Positions 17,837 to 24,167 of a DNA stretch of 44,121 nt are shown piece by piece; position 1 is the first letter of the stretch, and each line of letters opens with the position of its first letter. The stretch is from UBA6921 sp031363085 (GTDB lineage: Bacteria; Pseudomonadota; Gammaproteobacteria; SG8-11): positions 1-44,121 of the forward strand of contig JANLTU010000074.1 of NCBI GenBank assembly GCA_031363085.1, given 5' to 3'. A program made the translations under genes and the position numbers. Under the pieces are notes generated by a model. It had not been told where the DNA came from and ran no database searches. It was given only the letters and a program-made list of their open reading frames with translations.

Positions 17837-19270
17837 ATGACAAAAATAATAAGAATTTTTAAAATCTTGTTTCTGCTCGGGGTGGTGTGCGCCGGCATCA
17901 GCGCCTACCTTGCCTGGTACAAATTGTTTCGAGTCGTGCCGCAGCCGGAGTTCATCACACCGGAAGAACGGTTCAAATATGGCTCGCTGGGTGCGGAAAG
18001 CAGTTCCGGAATCCCGTACTGGATTTTCCTCGCGTTGCCGCGTCTGTTCCCAGACTATTTGCCGGGGTCGGGTGGTTATGCGTCACTGGGCTTTGCCTGG
18101 GAAGAAGGCCACGACCTGCCGGTGGGATTTTCGAAAAAAATCGTCGGCTTCGAGCGCGTCACCAACAACTGCGCGCTGTGTCATGCCGCAAGTTATCGCG
18201 ATTCAGAAAACGAATCGCCCACCTTGGTGGTTGCCGGGCCCAGCCATACCGCCAACCTGCAAGGCTACTTGCGTTTTCTGAGTCAGTGCGCCAACGATCC
18301 GCGTTTCAATGCCGACAACCTGCTGAACGAAATCGAACTGCTCTACGATCTGTCGTGGCTGGACCGCGCGCTGTACCGATTCGTGATCATTCCGCCGCTC
18401 AAGCAACGCATTATCGAGCAGGGCCGTCATTTTGCGTGGATGAACCAACCCGGCTTGCCCGATTGGTTGCGTGGGCGTGACGATTCGATGAATCTCAGCA
18501 AATATTCCCTGCTGCAGTTGGCCGACGACAACACCTTTGGCCCGGTCGACATGCCGTCGATCTGGAATCTCAACAAGTTTCAAAAAGGCATGTCGTTGAA
18601 CTGGAGCGGCGCTGCCACCGTGCCGCGCACAGTGATTATCGACTCCGCGTTGGGTTTGGGTGCGAGCCTGGAAGCGCCATTTCTTGAGCACGTCAAGTGG
18701 TTGGAAGAGTATCTGCGGCCGTTGCCCGCGCCGAAATATCCGTTTGCGCTGAACGCCGTGCTGGTGGCGCAAGGGCGCATCGTATTCGATGCGCAATGCG
18801 CGCAATGCCACAACGGCTTACGCACCGGCACCGCCGTGCCGCTGGAAGAAATCGGTACCGACCGCAGCTATTTCGATACCTGGAATAAACACGCCGCGAT
18901 AGCCGCGAACCTAAAAGTCAAGACCCTGGGCATTGAGCGCGAGCCGATGGTCGAGCAAGCCTTGATCGGCTACGTCGCCGTGCACCTGGACGGCCTGTGG
19001 CTGCGTGCACCGTATCTGCATAACGGTTCGGTGCCAACGTTGCGTGAGTTGCTGGAGCCAGCCGCGAAACGCAGCAAAATTTTCTATCGCGGCTACGACG
19101 TGTACGACGCGGTCAATGTCGGTTTCGTCGTGCAAGGCGAAAACGCGCAACGCGTCGGCAGCAAACTGGACGTGAGCATGCGCGGCAACGGCAATCAAGG
19201 ACATGTGTACGGCGCTACGCTCAAACCCGCCGAAAAGGAAGCACTGCTCGAATATTTGAAGACGCTATAA
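17837..19270 (+). CDS. Membrane-anchored dihaem cytochrome c, RoxA-like, copy 2
   Basis: The 477-residue paralogue of the preceding gene starts 11 bases after that gene's stop, behind the strong ribosome site AAGGAGG. It has an N-terminal anchor helix (about residues 9-28, ILFLLGVVCAGISAYLAWY). Haem motifs are CALCH at 112-116 and CAQCH at 321-325, and the LDGLWLRAPYLHNGSVPTLR segment is kept. The equal spacing of the haems in the two copies and shared blocks (FKYG, YLHNGSVPTLRELLEPAAKR) point to tandem duplication followed by divergence. It ends the operon; no clear terminator was found before the tRNA promoter. Function is inferred only at superfamily level. Confidence 0.87.
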   Translation: MTKIIRIFKILFLLGVVCAGISAYLAWYKLFRVVPQPEFITPEERFKYGSLGAESSSGIPYWIFLALPRLFPDYLPGSGGYASLGFAWEEGHDLPVGFSKKIVGFERVTNNCALCHAASYRDSENESPTLVVAGPSHTANLQGYLRFLSQCANDPRFNADNLLNEIELLYDLSWLDRALYRFVIIPPLKQRIIEQGRHFAWMNQPGLPDWLRGRDDSMNLSKYSLLQLADDNTFGPVDMPSIWNLNKFQKGMSLNWSGAATVPRTVIIDSALGLGASLEAPFLEHVKWLEEYLRPLPAPKYPFALNAVLVAQGRIVFDAQCAQCHNGLRTGTAVPLEEIGTDRSYFDTWNKHAAIAANLKVKTLGIEREPMVEQALIGYVAVHLDGLWLRAPYLHNGSVPTLRELLEPAAKRSKIFYRGYDVYDAVNVGFVVQGENAQRVGSKLDVSMRGNGNQGHVYGATLKPAEKEALLEYLKTL

Positions 19271-19297
19271 TAGGAGGAATTCCGCTGCGCACTTTGC

Positions 19298-19326
19298 TTG
19301 ACGGGTCAGGGACGCCTCCGTAGAAT
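19298..19326 (+). promoter_or_regulatory. Sigma70-type promoter of the tRNA pair
   Basis: TTGACG (19298-19303) and TAGAAT (19321-19326) are separated by exactly 17 bases, followed by a GC-rich stretch typical of stringently controlled stable-RNA promoters. Transcription would start near 19333, ten bases before tRNA-Ala. Confidence 0.83.
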
Positions 19327-19342
19327 GCGGCTTCCTTTGCTC

Positions 19343-19418
19343 GGGGCTATAGCTCAGCTGGGAGAGCGCCTGCATGGCATGCAGGAGGTCGCCGGTTCGA
19401 TCCCGGCTAGCTCCACCA
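19343..19418 (+). tRNA. tRNA-Ala (anticodon GGC)
   Basis: This is a 76-nt cloverleaf with encoded CCA. The acceptor stem GGGGCTA/TAGCTCC contains the G3-U70 wobble that is the alanine identity element. The anticodon stem CCTGC/GCAGG holds the loop ATGGCAT (anticodon GGC), and the T-loop GGTTCGATCC is intact. Confidence 0.97.
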
Positions 19419-19448
19419 GAACAATGACAGAAACCGTCGCTCGTTTTT

Positions 19449-19524
19449 GTCCCCATCGTCTAGAGGCCTAGGACATTGCCCTTTCACGGCAGTAACTGGG
19501 GTTCGAATCCCCATGGGGACGCCA
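19449..19524 (+). tRNA. tRNA-Glu (anticodon TTC)
   Basis: This is a 76-nt cloverleaf with encoded CCA. The acceptor stem GTCCCCA pairs with TGGGGAC, the anticodon loop CTTTCAC reads TTC, and the T-arm GGGGTTCGAATCCCC is perfect. It is cotranscribed with tRNA-Ala, 30 bases upstream. Confidence 0.97.
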
Positions 19525-19534
19525 ATTAAAATTA

Positions 19535-19565
19535 AGGGGTTAGCTTAACGGCTAATCCCTTTTTC
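19535..19565 (+). terminator. Intrinsic terminator of the tRNA pair
   Basis: A 10-bp stem (19535-19544 with 19551-19560, one G-T wobble) closes a 6-nt loop and is followed by a T-run. It lies ten bases after the CCA of tRNA-Glu. Confidence 0.87.
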
Positions 19566-19757
19566 ATGTCCGTGCCTATATTTTGTCAATATCTTTAGGG
19601 TACCGGAAGAGATGCGCGCCCACGTGAGTTATTGACACGCTATATTCCCTGCCAGCACCCCCGCTGTTAAATTCACGCACGCCATCGTTGCCTCGCCTGT
19701 AACATGCTCGCATTGAAATTGAGCGATGCCTGATTTTCTGGACGGGAAGGAGAGTCC

Positions 19758-20110
19758 ATGAATCGTATCCACGTCGTATTTTTTCGGTAGAGTCTACAAA
19801 GAGAAGCCGTCCAACTGATTACGCAGCAAGGTCTAACGTGGGCGGAAGCCAGCAGGAAATTGGATGTTGCGACCAAATCATTGCGAACCTGGATGGCCCA
19901 ATTCGAACGCGGTGAGCTCAAAGCCAGCTTAGGCGCATCCAAGCTCACTGCCGATCAGCAGCGCTCTCCCCCTCCCCGCGCTGGTTCCCACCGCACTGGC
20001 TTTGTGCAGGGAGGAGGAAAGCCAGCGCGGTGGGAATCATCGCCAAGGAGTCGAAGTGAGATACGCCCAGATCGATGAACTCCGCAACCAACACCCGGTC
20101 GCCAGGCGGC
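19758..20110 (+). pseudogene. IS3-family insertion sequence remnant (orfA and orfB pieces)
   Basis: A stretch near 19806-19966 reads REAVQLITQQGLTWAEASRK and then SLRTWMAQFERGELKASLG, the helix-turn-helix orfA of an IS3-family element. Its first codons (from ATG 19758, FSVE-like in a neighbouring frame) are frameshifted, and a stop interrupts the expected frame near 19788. About 90 bases later MRYAQIDELRNQHPV (from about 20056) matches the start of the IS3 orfB integrase before homology is lost. The segment between is replaced by a large palindrome. No terminal inverted repeats were found, so this is an internally deleted, inactive relic. It sits where dxs often follows ispA. Confidence 0.75.
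19985..20036. repeat. 19-bp palindromic hairpin within the IS3 remnant
   Basis: Arms 19985-20003 and 20018-20036 pair over 19 bp with one mismatch around a 14-nt purine-rich loop. It interrupts the transposase remnant, so it is probably a later insertion of a palindromic repeat. Confidence 0.8.
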
Positions 20111-20186
20111 GCATCACGTCTGTGAAGATGCATTATTCCAAACGGGAGCGCGTATTGACATTATTACGAGGAGTAATTCTACAGCC

Positions 20187-21077
20187 TCAACGGATGCGTT
20201 CAATCACGTAATGGGCGATGGCGCGCAATTCGTCAGCCGGTGCTGCTAGGGGTTGCAGGCTGGTCAGCGCTTCGTCGATTAAGTCATGCGCGCGTGCTTT
20301 GGCCTGCGCCATGCCCAGCAGCATGGGGTAGGTGGGTTTGTTGCGGGCTTGGTCTGCGCCCTGTCGTTTTCCTAGCACTTCGGTTGCGCCTTCCACGTCG
20401 AGAATATCGTCTTGAATCTGGAAGGCGAGGCCAATGCACTTGGCGTAGTGGTCCAGCGCGCTGCGTAGCGCTTCGTCAAGATGCGGCTGGCACAGCGTCG
20501 CCAGCCGCACGCTGGCACGGATCAAGGCGCCGGTTTTGTGGATGTGCACATTTTCCAGTTCGGATAAATTCAACTCCTGACCCTCGGCAAGAATGTCGAG
20601 CGCTTGCCCGCCTGCCATGCCGCGCGAACCACTGGCCAAGGCTAGCGTTTCTACCATCGCCAGTCGCGCGCTGCTGTCGGTGCACATATGCGGGTCGTGC
20701 GCTAGCACGTAAAACGCCAGTGCTTGCAACGCGTCGCCGGCGAGTACGGCGGTGGCTTCGTCAAACTCTTTGTGGCAGGTGAGTTTGCCACGGCGCAGGT
20801 CGTCATCGTCCATTGCGGGCAGGTCGTCGTGGATCAGCGAATAGGCGTGGATCAGTTCCACCGCGCAGGCCGGTCCGTCAAGTTGTGCAAGCGGCACCCC
20901 CAGCGCGTGACCGGTGGCATAGACTAAGCACGGGCGAAAGCGTTTGCCGCCAGCCAGCGCGCAATAGCGCATCGCGGCGTGCAAGCGCAGGGGCTGTTTG
21001 CTGGCTTCGGGTATCCACATCGCCAAGGCAGATTCCACGCGGGCGAGGTAGGGCTTGAGTTGGGCTTGCAGGGTCAC
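20187..21077 (-). CDS. ispA: Farnesyl/geranyl diphosphate synthase
   Basis: The 296-residue short-chain trans-prenyltransferase condenses isopentenyl diphosphate with DMAPP/GPP to give farnesyl diphosphate for quinone, undecaprenol and related pathways. The first aspartate-rich motif is DDLPAMDDDDLRRG and the second is QIQDDILDVEG; GGKRFRPCL is the usual substrate-binding stretch. Length is normal. It starts nine bases after the xseB stop, the conserved xseB-ispA order. The dxs gene that often follows is not present; an IS remnant lies there instead. Confidence 0.95.
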   Translation of the reverse strand: MTLQAQLKPYLARVESALAMWIPEASKQPLRLHAAMRYCALAGGKRFRPCLVYATGHALGVPLAQLDGPACAVELIHAYSLIHDDLPAMDDDDLRRGKLTCHKEFDEATAVLAGDALQALAFYVLAHDPHMCTDSSARLAMVETLALASGSRGMAGGQALDILAEGQELNLSELENVHIHKTGALIRASVRLATLCQPHLDEALRSALDHYAKCIGLAFQIQDDILDVEGATEVLGKRQGADQARNKPTYPMLLGMAQAKARAHDLIDEALTSLQPLAAPADELRAIAHYVIERIR

Positions 21078-21086
21078 GCGTGTGCC

Positions 21087-21347
21087 TTAGTTTTTTGAAT
21101 CGGTGGAGGTGTCGTCAGCCGCTTCGAATTCGACTGGCTCAGACGTGCTGTCTTTCTTAAGCAGAATTTGTACCTTCTGCTCGGCGTCGTGCAGCGATTG
21201 CTGGCAGGTGCGCGTCAGCAGCACGCCGCGCTCGAATTGTTGCAGCGACTCTTCCAGCGTGAGTTCGCCTTTTTCCATGCGCTCGACAATGCTTTCCAAC
21301 TCGTGCAGCGCCGCTTCGAAGTCAGGTGCTTTAGATTTTTTAGCCAC
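21087..21347 (-). CDS. xseB: Exodeoxyribonuclease VII small subunit
   Basis: The 86-residue protein has the XseB signature FEAALHELESIVERMEKGEL, followed by LTLEESLQQFERGVLLTRTC, forming the helical hairpin that binds XseA. The acidic C-terminal tail is common in the family. The frame is open to 21446, but GTG 21347 gives the normal length and follows a plausible promoter start site by about 20 bases. The longer form would begin upstream of that promoter. It forms an operon with ispA. Confidence 0.92.
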   Translation of the reverse strand: MAKKSKAPDFEAALHELESIVERMEKGELTLEESLQQFERGVLLTRTCQQSLHDAEQKVQILLKKDSTSEPVEFEAADDTSTDSKN

Positions 21348-21373
21348 AGTGGTTTCCAAGGTAACGGGCGACC

Positions 21374-21403
21374 ACAATACTCGATGCAAAAAACCAGGGT
21401 CAA
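21374..21403 (-). promoter_or_regulatory. Putative promoter of xseB-ispA
   Basis: On the minus strand TTGACC (21403-21398) and TATTGT (21379-21374) are separated by 18 bases. The predicted start near 21367 leaves a leader of about 20 bases before the GTG start of xseB. Confidence 0.55.
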
Positions 21404-21439
21404 CTCGCGACGTCAATTCGGTCCTTCCCGAACAGACGA

Positions 21440-21468
21440 TTGACACCGGCTTGGTATTTAATTAGCCT
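21440..21468 (+). promoter_or_regulatory. Putative promoter of the rubrerythrin operon
   Basis: A perfect TTGACA (21440-21445) lies 17 bases before TAGCCT (21463-21468), which keeps the T-A----T bases of the -10 box. Predicted transcription start is near 21475, at the edge of the palindrome described next. Confidence 0.6.
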
Positions 21469-21476
21469 ACTTGCGA

Positions 21477-21497
21477 GATTTAGACAAATTCTAAATC
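21477..21497. promoter_or_regulatory. Operator-like palindrome in the rubrerythrin leader
   Basis: Perfect 8-bp arms GATTTAGA (21477-21484) and TCTAAATC (21490-21497) flank five bases. The site overlaps the predicted transcription start, as a repressor site would. Its core TTAGA-5-TCTAA loosely resembles the 7-1-7 boxes of Fur/PerR-type regulators, but the regulator is unknown. Confidence 0.55.
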
Positions 21498-21531
21498 GCC
21501 CCCTAACCACCTAAAACGGAGGTCGTACACT

Positions 21532-21951
21532 ATGCAACTCAAAGGTAGTCAAACCGAAAAGAACTTGAAGGATGCGTTTGCGGGTGAGTCGCAAGCGAAT
21601 CGCCGTTACCTGTATTTCGCAGCGAAGGCGGACGTGGAAGGCTTCAACGACGTCTCGGCGGTGTTTCGTTCCACCGCCGAAGGTGAAACCGGCCATGCGC
21701 ACGGGCATCTGGAATATCTCGAAGCGGTCGGCGATCCGGCCACGGGGCTTCCGATCGGCCCGACGGCGAGCAATCTGAAGGCGGCGATTGCAGGCGAAAC
21801 CCACGAGTACACCGACATGTATCCGGGCATGGCCAAGGCGGCGCGCACCGAAGGCTTCAGCGAAATCGCCGATTGGTTTGAAACGCTGGCCAAGGCCGAG
21901 CGCTCGCATGCCAATCGTTTCCAGAAAGCCTTGGATTCGTTAGGTAAGTAA
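21532..21951 (+). CDS. Rubrerythrin-type diiron protein without rubredoxin domain
   Basis: This 139-residue ferritin-like protein has the diiron ligands in helix pairs: GESQANRRY (E19), EGETGHAH, GETHEYTDMY and AERSHANRF. Rubrerythrins reduce peroxide in the cytoplasm using electrons passed through a C-terminal rubredoxin domain. That domain (two CxxC) is missing here, so an external electron donor is needed. The ribosome site GGAGG lies 10-14 bases before the ATG. It is the first gene of a three-gene set with an Fe-S heterodisulfide-reductase-like protein and a DUF3501 protein, an arrangement I recall from other Proteobacteria; the Fe-S protein may be its reductase. Confidence 0.93.
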   Translation: MQLKGSQTEKNLKDAFAGESQANRRYLYFAAKADVEGFNDVSAVFRSTAEGETGHAHGHLEYLEAVGDPATGLPIGPTASNLKAAIAGETHEYTDMYPGMAKAARTEGFSEIADWFETLAKAERSHANRFQKALDSLGK

Positions 21952-21962
21952 GTTTGTTGTTT

Positions 21963-21984
21963 GGGGGCTGGGATAGCAGCCCCC
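21963..21984 (+). terminator. Stem-loop after the rubrerythrin gene (possible attenuator)
   Basis: An 8-bp GC stem (21963-21970 with 21977-21984) with a 6-nt loop is followed by only ATTTC, so it would terminate weakly. It may reduce, rather than stop, read-through into the next two genes or protect the upstream mRNA. Confidence 0.5.
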
Positions 21985-22019
21985 ATTTCAAGTCGGTTAA
22001 ATTTTAGGATACCTTGCCA

Positions 22020-23372
22020 ATGTCAACACCGGTAGGTTCGATGCGTGAAGGCAGTTTAAAAGCTCCAACGCGGCATGCGCTCGATTGGGGTAATGCCGAG
22101 TTTTACAGCGAAACGGCGTTACATAAGGAACTCGAACGCGTGTACGACATCTGCCACGGCTGTCGCCGCTGCGTGAGTTTATGCAATGCGTTTCCGACTT
22201 TATTTGATCTGGTCGACGGGTCACCGACGCAGGAAGTCGACGGCGTCAAAAAAACCGATTTCATGCAGGTCGTGGATCAATGTTATTTGTGCGACCTGTG
22301 TTACATGACCAAATGTCCGTACGTGCCGCCGCATGAATGGAACGTGGATTTCCCGCATTTAATGCTGCGCGCCAAGGCGGTGAATTTTAAAAAAGGCGAA
22401 ACCCGCATGCGCGACAAATTATTGTCGAGCACCGACGCGGTGGGAAAACTTGCCGGCATTCCGGTGGTGGTGCAGATGGTGAACGCAGCCAACAAGAGCC
22501 CTACGCTGCGCAAAGTCACCGCCGCCGTGTTGGGCGTGCATCCCGGCGCGATTTTGCCGGAATACCACAGCGACACCTTACGCAAGCGTGTGACGCGCCG
22601 CACTGCGCCTGCGCTGACACCGCAGCCGACCGCACAGACGCGTGGCAAAGTCGCACTGTTTGCCACTTGTTACGGCAATTACAACGAGCCGCAGCTCGGC
22701 GAAGATTTGATCGCTGTATTCGAGCACAACGGCATCCCAGTCACGCTGGTCAGCAAGGAACAATGCTGCGGCATGCCCAAGCTCGAATTGGGCGATTTGG
22801 ATGCGGTGATGCGCGCGAAACAAGCTAACATTCCGCTGCTGGCGCAGATGGTCGACGCAGGATTTGACATTATCGCGCCGGTGCCGTCGTGCGTGCTGAT
22901 GTTCAAGCAGGAATTACCGCTGATGTTCCCCGGCGATGCCGAGGTGCTAAAAGTCAAGAAGGCGATTTTCGATCCGTTCGAATACCTGCTGCTGCGCCAC
23001 AAGGGCGGCAAGTTGAACACTGATTTTAAAACTGCACTGGGCAAAATTTCCTATCACGTGGCGTGTCACTTGCGCGTGCAGAACATCGGCTTAAAAACCC
23101 GCGATCTGCTGCAACTGGTGCCGGGAACGCACATCGAGGCCATCGAACGTTGCTCGGGCCACAACGGCACCTACGCGGTAAAACAGGAATTTCACGATTT
23201 CTCGATGAAGATCGGCAAGCCGGTGGTGCAACGCGTGCAGCAGGCGGTGCCCGATCATTACAGCAGCGACTGCCCGATGGCCGGCCACCAGATCGAGAAC
23301 GGTTTGAAAAACGGCAAGGTGCCGGAACACCCGCTTGCGCTATTACGTTTAGCCTATGGAATTGAGAGATGA
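22020..23372 (+). CDS. Fe-S oxidoreductase related to GlpC / heterodisulfide reductase subunit D
   Basis: The 450-residue protein has two N-terminal 4Fe-4S ferredoxin-type sites: CHGCRRCVSLC, then CYLCDLCYMTKCPY. Two cysteine-rich (CCG-type) domains follow, with EQCCGMPKLELGD and an ERCSGHNGTY segment in place of the second canonical CCG, plus VACHLRVQN. Such proteins pass electrons between cofactors and disulfides or quinones. The second CCG domain reads CSG, a variant that may alter cluster binding. ATG 22020 follows TAGGA; a TTG at 22014 is in frame but less likely. The stop overlaps the DUF3501 start (ATGA), so the two are coupled. As the redox-active neighbour of rubrerythrin, it is a candidate electron donor. 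Confidence 0.9.
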   Translation: MSTPVGSMREGSLKAPTRHALDWGNAEFYSETALHKELERVYDICHGCRRCVSLCNAFPTLFDLVDGSPTQEVDGVKKTDFMQVVDQCYLCDLCYMTKCPYVPPHEWNVDFPHLMLRAKAVNFKKGETRMRDKLLSSTDAVGKLAGIPVVVQMVNAANKSPTLRKVTAAVLGVHPGAILPEYHSDTLRKRVTRRTAPALTPQPTAQTRGKVALFATCYGNYNEPQLGEDLIAVFEHNGIPVTLVSKEQCCGMPKLELGDLDAVMRAKQANIPLLAQMVDAGFDIIAPVPSCVLMFKQELPLMFPGDAEVLKVKKAIFDPFEYLLLRHKGGKLNTDFKTALGKISYHVACHLRVQNIGLKTRDLLQLVPGTHIEAIERCSGHNGTYAVKQEFHDFSMKIGKPVVQRVQQAVPDHYSSDCPMAGHQIENGLKNGKVPEHPLALLRLAYGIER

Positions 23373-23962
23373 ACGCCATGAAACATTTAACCCGCGACGA
23401 TTTACACAACCTGGAAAAATACGCGCAACTGCGCCTGCAGATGCGCGCCCAGGTGTTGGAGCACAAAAAAAATCGCCATGTGGAAATTGGCCCGCATGCG
23501 ACGCTGTACTTTGAAGATCGCCTGACCATGCAATACCAGATTCAAGAAATGCTGCGCGTCGAACGCATGTTCGAGGCGGCCGGAATTCAGGACGAGCTCG
23601 ATGCGTACAATCCGATGATCCCCGATGGCAGCAATCTCAAGGCGACCTTTATGCTGGAATACCCGGACGTCGACGAACGCCGCGTTGCCTTGGCACGCTT
23701 AAAAGGCGTCGAGGACCGCGTGTGGGTCAAGGTGCAGGGGTGTGAACCGGTGTGGGCAAGCGCGGATGAAGATTTGGAGCGTGAGAACGCGGACAAAACC
23801 TCTGCGGTGCATTTCCTGCGTTTTGAATTCACTCCGGCGATGATCGCCGCTGCCAAGCAAGGCGCGAGCTTGAGTTTGGGCGTCGATCACCCCGCATGTC
23901 AGTACGCGGTCGAACCGCTGCCGGTCGCGGTGCGTGCCGCGCTCATGGCGGATTTTGACTGA
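23369..23962 (+). CDS. DUF3501 family protein
   Basis: The 197-residue soluble protein begins MNAMKHLTRDDLHNLEKYAQ and contains ATLYFEDRLTMQYQIQEMLR, features of DUF3501. A second in-frame ATG at 23378 is possible; ATG 23369 overlaps the upstream stop and is kept. There is no signal peptide or metal motif beyond isolated Cys residues. The family occurs with the GlpC/HdrD-like gene and rubrerythrin, and its role in peroxide or Fe-S metabolism is unproven. An intrinsic terminator follows about 50 bases later. Confidence 0.9.
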   Translation: MNAMKHLTRDDLHNLEKYAQLRLQMRAQVLEHKKNRHVEIGPHATLYFEDRLTMQYQIQEMLRVERMFEAAGIQDELDAYNPMIPDGSNLKATFMLEYPDVDERRVALARLKGVEDRVWVKVQGCEPVWASADEDLERENADKTSAVHFLRFEFTPAMIAAAKQGASLSLGVDHPACQYAVEPLPVAVRAALMADFD

Positions 23963-24014
23963 CACGCCCAGCCAGTAGAAATAAATTTAAATTTTCAGTT
24001 TCAGTGTGGCGCAG

Positions 24015-24049
24015 CGCCGTCCACTCGTGATGCGAGGGACGGCGTTTTT
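24015..24049 (+). terminator. Intrinsic terminator of the rubrerythrin operon
   Basis: An 8-bp outer stem (24015-24022 with 24037-24044), extended by an inner 4-bp pairing, is followed by TTTTT. It separates the operon from parE. Confidence 0.85.
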
Positions 24050-24167
24050 GTTGACGCTGTGGGCGGTGGCGACGGTTGACAACGCCGCCGCACTAGCGCA
24101 CCTTTTCGCGCCGTGGACAGGGGTCAATGTTGGCCGTGAAATTTTCTGGGAATGAAGACGGATCGCT

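Noticed and set aside
19343..20110. tRNA-linked integrated island with attachment sites
   Set aside because: No integrase and no repeated tRNA 3' end was found downstream; only an IS relic lies there.
19805..20186. Functional regulator gene after the tRNAs
   Set aside because: The helix-turn-helix reading is the orfA of an IS3 element, with frameshifts and a stop; orfB start residues follow.
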